IMG/VR virus record: IMGVR_UViG_3300020179_001394
Location: 1 to 20,286 of that record
Direction: 5' to 3' (one strand)
Source: a virus
DNA length: 20,286 bases
Shown: positions 1 through 6,592 of the stretch, in pieces
Position numbering within the stretch: position 1 is the first letter of the stretch
Layout of the letters: each line of letters begins with the position of its first letter
Position numbers and translations under genes: made by a program
Notes under the pieces: model-generated
What the model saw: the letters and a program-made list of their open reading frames with translations, nothing else
Databases searched by the model: none
What the model was told of the DNA's origin: nothing

Positions 1-409
1 TAGTAAATGTAGGATCTCCACCACCACCACCACCACTGGAATCAATAGTAATTCCTGCCGGACCCTGAGTAAGTGTAATACCCGTCCCAGCATTTAATTT
101 TACAGAAACAGTTATTCCAGATGAACTAGGACTTACATTAATACCTGTTCCGCCGGCTATAAACGCAGTATTCAGTCCAATAGTTATACCTGCTGGGCCC
201 TGAGTCAATTGAATTCCTGAACCCTGATTCAATCTTGCAGATAAAGTTATTCCTCCTGAACTGTCCAAAGATGTTGCAGTTATTCCGTTTCCGGCAAAAA
301 TAGACCCAATTCCCAAAGAATTTCCTCTGGAAATCAGTGTATTGTGTGAATTAAACAAATCGTTAAATGTGGCAGTTACACCTAAATTGGTTAAATTCGT
401 AAATGGCAT
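1..409 (-). CDS. Tail-fibre-like repetitive structural protein, N-terminal part (runs off left edge)
   Basis: The reading frame opens with ATG at 409-407, three bases after the stop of the preceding gene, and stays open to the left edge, giving about 136 residues of an incomplete protein. I translated it by hand. It begins MPFTNLTNLGVTATF and then falls into a repeat rich in Gly, Ile, Thr and Ser, with LTQGPAGITI occurring twice 45 residues (135 bases) apart, followed by a run of five glycines. Such beta-rich Gly/Thr repeats are usual in phage fibres and other elongated trimeric virion proteins, and the position after a gp8-like gene and a small adaptor fits a fibre. The start is supported by AGGA nine bases upstream (GGACCATAATCTATG) and by a TATAAATA motif 34 bases upstream. 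No receptor-binding domain is visible because the C-terminal part is outside the window, so specificity cannot be judged. Confidence 0.7.
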   Translation of the reverse strand, partial: MPFTNLTNLGVTATFNDLFNSHNTLISRGNSLGIGSIFAGNGITATSLDSSGGITLSARLNQGSGIQLTQGPAGITIGLNTAFIAGGTGINVSPSSSGITVSVKLNAGTGITLTQGPAGITIDSSGGGGGGDPTFT

Positions 410-412
410 AGA

Positions 413-1042
413 TTATGGTCCTGGGACAGATACTCCGTTCAAGTATTTATACGTTCCGCCTTCATTTTTTGCTAAAGTTTTTATTAGTCCGTTGGAACTA
501 AATGTGGCTCCTTGTGTTATTCCGATAATATTAATTTGATATCGATCAGCTCCAGGAATTGCAGATCCTATAGCACCACCAGAATTATCGTTTAAATTTG
601 AATCAGTTGTTGGAGTAATATATTGTGATTGGATTTCTAGTCCTATGAAATTACCAGATTGTGCTGTAATAGTTCGTTCTGTGTTATTATAAATCCAAAA
701 TTTAAATCCACTATCGTCTACCAGATACCAGTCTTTTTTGACTGTAATTGTATCCGCACTAACAGAACAACTTGTTGTCCGTAAAGGAACAGCACCCGGC
801 CAAGAAGGTCCAGAAGTCGCATCTGTTGCTCCGATCCAATTTCGTAATAAAACAGAATGTAATGTAAGATTTTTATAATAAGTTTCTTGAATTTCATTTA
901 ATTCTGATGCCTGAAGGGCCTGACCTGGTCGAAAGGCGACTAGAACATAGTTTGCTGCAGTTGCTCCTAGAATCTCGTTTTCGAATACTCTGCTGTTGAA
1001 CGGAAATTCGTTTAATGGGGTTTTAGAAAAAGGATATTTCAT
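413..1042 (-). CDS. Small baseplate / tail-fibre adaptor-like protein
   Basis: A 209-residue protein starting with ATG at 1042-1040, which overlaps the stop of the gp8-like gene by four bases (ATGA), implying translational coupling. The N-terminal third contains FRPGQALQASELNEIQE (about residues 37-53). I recall a similar 'F.PG..LQA.ELNE.Q' signature near the start of baseplate or tail-fibre-connecting proteins of T4-like marine phages, where it precedes a helix; this is recall, not a search result. The rest is a mixed beta-rich sequence with DWYLVDDSGFKFWIYNNTER in the middle and ends in GGTYKYLNGVSVPGP. No enzyme motif is present. Its place between gp8-like and fibre-like genes is where T4-like phages keep gp9/gp10-type connector proteins, but I see no convincing resemblance to T4 gp9 itself. 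Coding status is near certain; the role is inferred. Confidence 0.55.
   Translation of the reverse strand: MKYPFSKTPLNEFPFNSRVFENEILGATAANYVLVAFRPGQALQASELNEIQETYYKNLTLHSVLLRNWIGATDATSGPSWPGAVPLRTTSCSVSADTITVKKDWYLVDDSGFKFWIYNNTERTITAQSGNFIGLEIQSQYITPTTDSNLNDNSGGAIGSAIPGADRYQINIIGITQGATFSSNGLIKTLAKNEGGTYKYLNGVSVPGP
444..451 (-). promoter_or_regulatory. Putative T4-type late promoter (TATAAATA) for the fibre-like gene
   Basis: The minus strand reads TATAAATA at 451-444, an exact match to the T4 late promoter -10 element, inside the 3' end of the 209-residue gene and 34 bases upstream of the ATG at 409. An AGGA ribosome-binding motif lies between it and the start. Late promoters inside the preceding gene are common in T4-like phages. 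The motif is A/T only and chance matches occur in this AT-rich window, so its placement is the main support. Confidence 0.4.
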
Positions 1043-2322
1043 AAGTATGGTCTGACATATTGAATTGCGTACGATACGTTGGAATTTGGAGACTGGTTAT
1101 ATTCCGAGTTAGGTATTGATTGAATACCTGTTACTTGAACTGGAAGAGAATTGTTAATTGAATTAGTAATTAGTGCGTAATAATTATATGTTATTCCGTC
1201 TGAGTTATACGCAAGCAGATTATAATTAATTAGATTTACAATACCGGTAAATTGTTCAGGAATATTGAATAAATTATTGATTCCGTCTATAGCTTGACTT
1301 TCATTGTTGGCACAAACAAGAGTTATTGCAGACTGTAATTGAGAAATTACACCAGCAGTCAGTCCAGAAGAAGTAACCGTTGCACTCAATATTTCAGAAT
1401 ATGCTTCACCTCTATTGACTAATGTAATTCCAGTAATTTCTCCTGTGTTTCCTATAATATTACTCAAAACAAATCGAATATCTCCACTAGATCCAGTGCC
1501 GCTAGATATTCCTATAGTTGTATCTGTAGGTATTTGCATTCCCAACAGATTGGAATCAATAAAAGCTCCTAAAATTGCTCCTTCTGGAAGATTGGATTCT
1601 AGTGCAGTTTTAGCTGCCTGCACCTCAAAATTATTTGAATATCGCCAATCTGTTATTGCAGAATTAACTTTGTCTGTTATACTATTTAAAGAAACAGACC
1701 CAGTTACAGGCAAAGATTCTGAGAATATTGTATGATATTTAGTGCTCAGTGTGGATGATAATTGTTGACAGTCTGGACATGAAGTTACTAATAGTCCGGT
1801 TTGATGACTTCCATTTACCAAAGAACCAGTAGTTCCTGTACTATTTGGTTTATATATTAAACAATAACCAGTAACACCAGAATCGTTACAAAAGCTTTCA
1901 GATTTACGGTCAACTATTTGTCCTAAAGCTCTAAACGATGGAATTCTAGTATATTGACTGATTCTTCTGTTGAGATCTACTGGAAATGCTAGAGTCCACT
2001 GATATCCGTCCTCTAAAGGGCCGGAAGCAGGAGGAATAGTAGAAGGATTATGTCTATTTTTTATATTTTGAACATTATTAGAAAGACATATCCATACGTA
2101 ATTAGACCATTTAACTAATGACGGATGGGCATCACCCAAAGAATTTCCAAAAGATGAGTAAACTGAACCCCTTTTCCATTCATCAATAATCTTAGCAGAG
2201 TATATTTCAGTTATTAGAAAAATATGAAACGGATTGTCTTTGACTTGTTTAGAAGACAATACAGACAATCCTTGTAATTCAGGAGGAAGATATCCAGTTA
2301 AAATGTGATAAGTGTCAGGCAT
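1039..2322 (-). CDS. 8: Baseplate wedge protein, T4 gp8-like
   Basis: A 427-residue protein; T4 gp8 is 334 residues, so this is longer. The N-terminal 150 residues show the gp8-type pattern: an NPFHIFLITE strand, then YVWICLSNN followed by a short loop with paired prolines and DGYQWTLAFPVDL, which parallels the 'vYkCLdNN...P..DGY.WkymY.i' signature of gp8 and its cyanophage relatives. Further on, GEITGITLVNRGEAY resembles the 'tgitvtngG.gY' beta-turn repeat often seen in T4-like marine structural proteins. In T4, gp8 is a dimer on the outside of each baseplate wedge and binds gp7, gp10 and gp6, consistent with its neighbours here. The start follows the upstream stop after two bases; AGAAGA about 12 bases upstream is a weak ribosome-binding candidate, and a TATAAATA motif lies 22 bases upstream. 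The C-terminal 150 residues are not recognised. Confidence 0.65.
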   Translation of the reverse strand: MPDTYHILTGYLPPELQGLSVLSSKQVKDNPFHIFLITEIYSAKIIDEWKRGSVYSSFGNSLGDAHPSLVKWSNYVWICLSNNVQNIKNRHNPSTIPPASGPLEDGYQWTLAFPVDLNRRISQYTRIPSFRALGQIVDRKSESFCNDSGVTGYCLIYKPNSTGTTGSLVNGSHQTGLLVTSCPDCQQLSSTLSTKYHTIFSESLPVTGSVSLNSITDKVNSAITDWRYSNNFEVQAAKTALESNLPEGAILGAFIDSNLLGMQIPTDTTIGISSGTGSSGDIRFVLSNIIGNTGEITGITLVNRGEAYSEILSATVTSSGLTAGVISQLQSAITLVCANNESQAIDGINNLFNIPEQFTGIVNLINYNLLAYNSDGITYNYYALITNSINNSLPVQVTGIQSIPNSEYNQSPNSNVSYAIQYVRPYL

Positions 2323-2324
2323 GG

Positions 2325-3437
2325 TTAATCACAATCTTCTGCAATATTTATATTAGGATGTGTTGCGCCCATAGAATATTCTAACTTATACATATCTCGT
2401 ATTTCCATGTCTTGGAATCCTGTTTGACCCGTCATTCCTATGCTCCACGACGGAAATACATACGAAGGAGCTCGGAATGTTCCAATTAAAGAACATCCTC
2501 CTGAACTTCCAGTTAATCCGTAATAAGTTATTCCCAGAATAACTAACTCAAATTGAGGATTTCCTCCGTAAGATACTCCTAATATTCTATACGCAGAATA
2601 GTTTCTTATATTAGGAGTTTGTTGTTCAGTTGTAGTTGTGGTAGATCCACCGTCTCCGGTTACCGTTGTTAAATCAAAATTAAAATAAAAATTTGTTCCT
2701 GCTGGATGTAAAACATTTTCATATAATTTTAATAATTCTGGTGCTGCAGTTATTCCTGTTGCATTAACAACATACGAATATTCAGTAAATTCTCTTCCGT
2801 TTTGTAATCTATTTTTATTCAAAAGACCTAAATTGGATGTTCCACTGAAACCGTTAGGACCGGCAAAAAAGCCTCCATTTAACTTTACTATGCTGTCTCT
2901 AGAATAGTCTATCCTAAATCCTGTTGTTCCAAACAGTTTAGTAAAAAATATATCACACGATTCTGGAGATCCTTTTTTGATTAAGAATTTTGTTTTAATA
3001 CTTCTAGTAAACTCAGAAACTACTCGTCTTCCTAACACCCCGCCATCACGACGAAGAATATAACTGTCTTCTTTGAAATACGGAAAATATATAGAATTTA
3101 ATTTGCTTCGAAACGAATCGGAAACTTCTTCAATATCTGTTATTTTTTCCAGATCTGTATCCAATAAATATCCAGATCCTCCTCGATCTGTATCAGTACA
3201 ATACAACCAATCGTAGTATTTTTGTATAAAATCAAAAACTGTTACAGAATTTACGTTCTGATTTTTTTGTTCTTGGATCCATCCTGGAACAAATTGATCT
3301 ATATCAATAACAGATTCACAACATAATTTTTTGAATAAAATTTCTGTTTTTAATTTTAGTAAATTATTGGATATTGTAGATGCAAGGCCACTTTCAGGAG
3401 GAGTTCCACTTGGAATATAACTTAAAAAGATACTCAT
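2325..3437 (-). CDS. Likely baseplate wedge protein of the gp7 / P2 gpI type
   Basis: A 370-residue protein that starts two bases after the stop of the gp6-like gene. The N-terminal half contains VFDFIQKYYDWLY, then an acidic helix, a 'FKEDSYILRRDGG' stretch, and RSIKTKFLIKKGSPESCDIF followed by FTKLFG. This matches in outline a family I recall from marine T4-like phages: a 'F...YY.WL' helix, then 'K.fY..KGt..s...lFr.lFG' and a short strand ending in a G-F/W turn. In contractile tails the wedge core is gp25 + gp6 + gp7 (P2: gpW + gpJ + gpI); this gene sits directly after gp25-like and gp6-like genes, where the gpI/gp7 core protein is expected. It is much shorter than T4 gp7 (about 1030 residues), so it would be a minimal version. 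A TTTTTEQQTPN linker near residue 268 separates a C-terminal beta-rich part. The assignment rests on synteny plus weak motifs. Confidence 0.5.
   Translation of the reverse strand: MSIFLSYIPSGTPPESGLASTISNNLLKLKTEILFKKLCCESVIDIDQFVPGWIQEQKNQNVNSVTVFDFIQKYYDWLYCTDTDRGGSGYLLDTDLEKITDIEEVSDSFRSKLNSIYFPYFKEDSYILRRDGGVLGRRVVSEFTRSIKTKFLIKKGSPESCDIFFTKLFGTTGFRIDYSRDSIVKLNGGFFAGPNGFSGTSNLGLLNKNRLQNGREFTEYSYVVNATGITAAPELLKLYENVLHPAGTNFYFNFDLTTVTGDGGSTTTTTEQQTPNIRNYSAYRILGVSYGGNPQFELVILGITYYGLTGSSGGCSLIGTFRAPSYVFPSWSIGMTGQTGFQDMEIRDMYKLEYSMGATHPNINIAEDCD
2345..2352 (-). promoter_or_regulatory. Putative T4-type late promoter (TATAAATA) for the gp8-like gene
   Basis: The minus strand reads TATAAATA at 2352-2345 within the last codons of the preceding gene, 22 bases before the ATG at 2322. 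The sequence between them contains AGAAGA, a possible ribosome-binding site. The spacing is what a T4-type late promoter with a very short leader would show. It would allow gp8-like and downstream fibre genes to be transcribed apart from the hub and wedge-core genes. Chance occurrence is possible. Confidence 0.42.
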
Positions 3438-3439
3438 CC

Positions 3440-5068
3440 TTAACTCGTAATATCTAGTTCATCGAATTTTATAAGAGATTTTATTACCGGTAACATGACA
3501 GAAGATTTGTTTGTTATACTTAAATCGGGAGTATCGTTCCACAGCTTGTTTAATCTGATGTAACCAGAAGACATCAAAACTCTACCTACATCCAGATCTA
3601 CTTTAGTGTTGTTGGTGTTAAATATCTCGAGTGGTTGAATTTTACTTTCTGTTGTTGCAGGTAATCGAATTGTGTATGAAGGACCATTGATGGTTGCGGT
3701 AAGAATCGTGGAACCGTTTTCTGTTAACGCGTTTTCCAAATAAAATTCAGAGAATTTTTGATCCGGGGTAGGTGTGTTAATAACAGTCTTATCGTACTCA
3801 AATGAGGCTACCTCAGACGAAAATTCCTGTAAAACTAGTTCTTTTAACTCAGAAAAATTAAATTTTCTAGAAAATCTAAAAGAATCGAAATTGGAATATA
3901 AACTTTGAAATAATGATTGAATTTCTGTCTCTATTGCGTTCTTTCTACCATCATTTACTCCTGGACGATAAACAATTTTTGTATAGATCTTTACTGTGTA
4001 TTGTCTTGGAACAACATATTCTGGAATCAGTGCAAGTGGATTCTTTTTTCTTAAATAGTCTATTACTACACTAGAGTCTGGATTTGAAGTAATATTCTCG
4101 TATGACACAAATATTCTTCCTGGTTTAGGAGGATCTAATTCGTTTCCGCCGTATACTACAAATAAATCTTCATCTGTAAATTTATCGTCTCTTATTAGTA
4201 ATGCGGCATAATCTCCTTTAGTTACTGCTCGATCTTGACCTGAAAAAACACGCGGTGCAATGAATTTTACAACATCTAAATCTGGTTCATCGTTTCCGCC
4301 TGAAGATTGTTTAACTACAGACTGGGCACCAGTAAAACTAATTATTCCGTTTCCTTGACTACCACTAGATCGAAGATATCGAACTCGTACCGTATCAGAA
4401 TTTAAAATAGATTTTCCTAAATTATTTTCTTTTCCGAAATGTATCTCGAATAGATCTCCATTTCTTTCAATATAAAAAATAGTATCATCGTCATTTGGAA
4501 AATAATTAACATTCTTCCATGTCGTTGTCACTGGTGAAGATCCGGAGGATGTTACGGTAACATCAATAGTACTAATGTCTACATTGGAATGAGGTATAAT
4601 ATACTTTTGTTTAGTTAAATCTATTTCAGAAGAAATTATCTGATTAACAAGAATGCCTTCTGTTATGGTTACAGGACTGGCAGTTCCTCCTGCTTGTAAA
4701 TTATAAAAATTAAATACAGAACCGTTTGCTGCTATTCCTGTAAAAGACGTGTAGGCTAGAACCGACCCAGATACATTAATTTTTGCTTGTGCAGATTTCA
4801 ACCCAGGAACAGTATACCCCAATGGTTTAACCAAAGAAACAATAGATTTTGTTCTTTGTGCAGAATCCAAAAACACTTCTGCTGCCAACAGGTTAGAATA
4901 AAACGCATAATAATATGTGTTATAGGCCAACAAATCAATAATAGTTTGTATTGCAGATCCTTCAAAGTTGTAACCTACAAATGTGGTTTGATTTTTAAGA
5001 TAATCCGTGAGTGATGTTTTTATATCAGAAAAATCGATTTTTGTTAAATTAGGAGGAGTAGTTGTCAT
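3440..5068 (-). CDS. 6: Baseplate wedge protein, T4 gp6-like
   Basis: A 542-residue protein, shorter than T4 gp6 (660) but of the size seen in T4-like cyanophages. The first 100 residues carry the family signature: IDFSDIKTSLTDYLKNQ, then FEGSAIQTIIDLLAYNTYYY, LAAEVFLDSAQRTKSIVSL and PLGYTVPG. The middle has the usual beta region, with RNGDLFEIHFGKENNLGKSI and the APRVFSGQDRAVTKGDYAAL segment that the family shares with P2 gpJ. In T4 two gp6 copies per wedge clamp around gp7 and join neighbouring wedges into the baseplate ring; the same role is expected here. The start ATG lies four bases after the gp25-like stop, so the two are co-translated; no good Shine-Dalgarno sequence precedes it. The C-terminal 130 residues are less conserved. 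Confidence 0.93.
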   Translation of the reverse strand: MTTTPPNLTKIDFSDIKTSLTDYLKNQTTFVGYNFEGSAIQTIIDLLAYNTYYYAFYSNLLAAEVFLDSAQRTKSIVSLVKPLGYTVPGLKSAQAKINVSGSVLAYTSFTGIAANGSVFNFYNLQAGGTASPVTITEGILVNQIISSEIDLTKQKYIIPHSNVDISTIDVTVTSSGSSPVTTTWKNVNYFPNDDDTIFYIERNGDLFEIHFGKENNLGKSILNSDTVRVRYLRSSGSQGNGIISFTGAQSVVKQSSGGNDEPDLDVVKFIAPRVFSGQDRAVTKGDYAALLIRDDKFTDEDLFVVYGGNELDPPKPGRIFVSYENITSNPDSSVVIDYLRKKNPLALIPEYVVPRQYTVKIYTKIVYRPGVNDGRKNAIETEIQSLFQSLYSNFDSFRFSRKFNFSELKELVLQEFSSEVASFEYDKTVINTPTPDQKFSEFYLENALTENGSTILTATINGPSYTIRLPATTESKIQPLEIFNTNNTKVDLDVGRVLMSSGYIRLNKLWNDTPDLSITNKSSVMLPVIKSLIKFDELDITS

Positions 5069-5072
5069 TTTA

Positions 5073-5447
5073 TTATGGTATGATTGTTAACTGAATATTT
5101 TTCTGTGATTCTTTAGTTTTATCATTTTCTTTTACATCAAATACCAATTTATTGTTATTAAAAGAAACTGTCACATCTATAATTCTTGGTTCAAATTGTA
5201 AAATACTAGTTTTAAGAGACTGTAAAAACTCGTATTGTGTAATAGGATTATCAAACGTAAGAGATTCTATTTTTAAATTTGTTCCAAATTCTTGATTAAA
5301 TTGTCGTTCTCCTTTAATGGTTAACAGTATGTTTTTTAATGACTGTTTTGTGGCATTAACTCCAGTTACCATATTAAAATCGTTCGTATACGGATTTTTA
5401 GTCAAAAAGAAAGGAATATCTACGTAATTTACTTTGTCTAATAGCAT
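5073..5447 (-). CDS. 25: Baseplate wedge protein, T4 gp25-like
   Basis: A 124-residue protein against 132 in T4 gp25. It shows the family hallmarks in order: NPYTNDFNMVTGVNATKQSL, KNILLTIKGERQFNQEFGTN, a short variable part, and FEPRIIDVTVSFNNNKLVF. The GER..N.EFG motif and the EPRI strand are the core of the gp25/P2 gpW fold, which is related to lysozyme-like sheath initiators in name only and has no catalytic role in the baseplate. gp25 primes sheath assembly and forms the wedge core with gp6 and gp7. It lies 22 bases after the hub-like gene at 5470-6579 and directly before gp6, the order seen in T4-like cyanophages. The upstream bases lack an obvious ribosome-binding site. Confident assignment. 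Confidence 0.95.
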   Translation of the reverse strand: MLLDKVNYVDIPFFLTKNPYTNDFNMVTGVNATKQSLKNILLTIKGERQFNQEFGTNLKIESLTFDNPITQYEFLQSLKTSILQFEPRIIDVTVSFNNNKLVFDVKENDKTKESQKNIQLTIIP

Positions 5448-5469
5448 TGTAATATGTATAAAGCTTTTA

Positions 5470-6579
5470 TTAGTCTATAGTTTGTTTAGGCAACGCAGTT
5501 CTGGCCAAAGTAAGATGCATAGCATAATAAGTTTCTGATATAAATTCGTAAAGAATTGAAGTTATAATCCACATCCCTGAATTTAAAGTATTTTTTATTC
5601 CTTCATTATAATGTTGAACTTCAATAATATCTCCTAGATTTATTGGTTCAGATCGATATCCATCCACTTTTATTTTGATTTGATTTAGTCCTAGATGAGA
5701 CATCAGGGCATATCTAAACATTGGAGTTGCCTCTGGTGTTTCCCAGAAAGTAGAGTTTATTTTAGTGTAGGCCAAATATTCTCCATAACTATTTCCTCGT
5801 TCTGGACAACCACAAGAAGATTCACTATACGGATCTTCGTAATTACAACCCAAATAATCTTTTCCTAAAACTGCCTCTATTCGCTTACATTCGTTTATTT
5901 TGTTGTATTCTTCGAATATTTCCAGATAAGTGGGTTCTCCATCGCCTGCAGTTCCTCCTGTTGCTCCTCCTGTTGCTCTTTCTGTTGCTCCTCCTCTTGC
6001 TCCTCCTCTTGCTCCTCCTGTTGCTCCTCCTGTTGCTCCTCCTGTCGCGGAATATAAGATATCTGGCCTCATATTTTTAGCAGGACAAAACATATACGGA
6101 TCTGTTGTGGGACCTCGTATTGTTTCTCCCATATTATGAGAACAACTGTCTAATCCTATTGTTGAACAATTTATTTTTTCTGTTGTATCCGCATTTGCGT
6201 AAACAATGAATTGAGCAGACCAATTAGAATCAAATAAATCGTAGTTTGGTTTATTGATCGGTGGTTCGATTATTCCGTAATCACTTTCTCCACTTATATC
6301 CCATTTCCATACATCTTTTGCCAATAATCCTGGACGATATATTGCACCGTCTCCTATTTGTACCGAATACGTAGTAGGAGAAGTAACTGTACTAAAATTG
6401 TTTAATTGATCAATATAGTCTGGATTATAAATGTTTAAATAATTCGGCGGTTGAACTACTAATCGTAATAAATTTTCAATTGTTAATTTGTTTGGATCCC
6501 ATGGACCTAATTCCGGACCAGTACACTTTGGTACTGGTTCAAATGGTCCTGTCGCGCAAATATCAAATGTTATCGACAT
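5470..6579 (-). CDS. Hub-like protein carrying a gp27 C-terminal-type domain
   Basis: A 369-residue protein. The last 70 residues read like the final tube domain of gp27 and related hub proteins: SHLGLNQIKIKVDGYRSEPI, then LGDIIEVQ, a short loop, SGMWIITSILYEFISETYY and AMHLTLARTAL. In T4 gp27 the corresponding region is 'ltPGvkIiF....yvdeViHel.....thlymft'. The N-terminal 170 residues are proline- and asparagine-rich and not recognised. A GGAT/GGAR linker (about residues 178-210, encoded by 12-base repeats) divides the two halves, and the second half has a CNYED...SCGCPERG cysteine cluster. The start ATG at 6579 is backed by AGGA nine bases upstream and follows the giant gene by 13 bases. 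It immediately precedes gp25, where the hub gene sits in T4-like marine phages. It lacks the first hub domains, which appear at the right end of the window, so I read it as one part of a divided hub. Coding is certain; the hub domain is a moderately confident inference. Confidence 0.55.
   Translation of the reverse strand: MSITFDICATGPFEPVPKCTGPELGPWDPNKLTIENLLRLVVQPPNYLNIYNPDYIDQLNNFSTVTSPTTYSVQIGDGAIYRPGLLAKDVWKWDISGESDYGIIEPPINKPNYDLFDSNWSAQFIVYANADTTEKINCSTIGLDSCSHNMGETIRGPTTDPYMFCPAKNMRPDILYSATGGATGGATGGARGGARGGATERATGGATGGTAGDGEPTYLEIFEEYNKINECKRIEAVLGKDYLGCNYEDPYSESSCGCPERGNSYGEYLAYTKINSTFWETPEATPMFRYALMSHLGLNQIKIKVDGYRSEPINLGDIIEVQHYNEGIKNTLNSGMWIITSILYEFISETYYAMHLTLARTALPKQTID
5951..6046 (-). 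repeat. 12-base tandem repeat encoding a Gly-Gly-Ala-Thr linker
   Basis: Eight near-identical 12-base units of the type GTTGCTCCTCCT (plus strand) run through the middle of the 369-residue hub-like gene. On the coding strand each unit gives GGAT, GGAR or a variant (one unit is ERAT). Small changes (gtt to ctt, cct to ttt) give Arg and Glu variants. The run is in frame, so unit gain or loss would only change linker length. Confidence 0.9.
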
Positions 6580-6588
6580 AATTTATAA

Positions 6589-6592
6589 TCCT
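6589..6592 (-). promoter_or_regulatory. Ribosome-binding site (AGGA) of the 369-residue hub-like gene
   Basis: The minus strand reads AAAGGATTATAAATTATG; AGGA at 6592-6589 lies nine bases before the ATG at 6579. This is one of the few clear Shine-Dalgarno sequences in the window and supports the chosen start. The motif begins directly after the TAA stop of the giant gene. Confidence 0.6.

Noticed and set aside
5073-5447. Annotating the gp25-like protein as a lysozyme
   Set aside because: The family name is sometimes linked to lysozyme activity, but the sequence shows only the structural gp25/gpW signature and no lysozyme catalytic motif.
5930-6139. A 69-residue plus-strand frame with APPVAPPV repeats
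   Set aside because: It is the antisense of the 12-base GGAT repeat in the hub-like gene, with no ribosome-binding site or independent support.
6580-6587. TATAAATT just before the start of the 369-residue gene as a late promoter
   Set aside because: It differs from TATAAATA in the last base and sits between the ribosome-binding site and the ATG, too close for a -10 element of a transcript that includes the AGGA.
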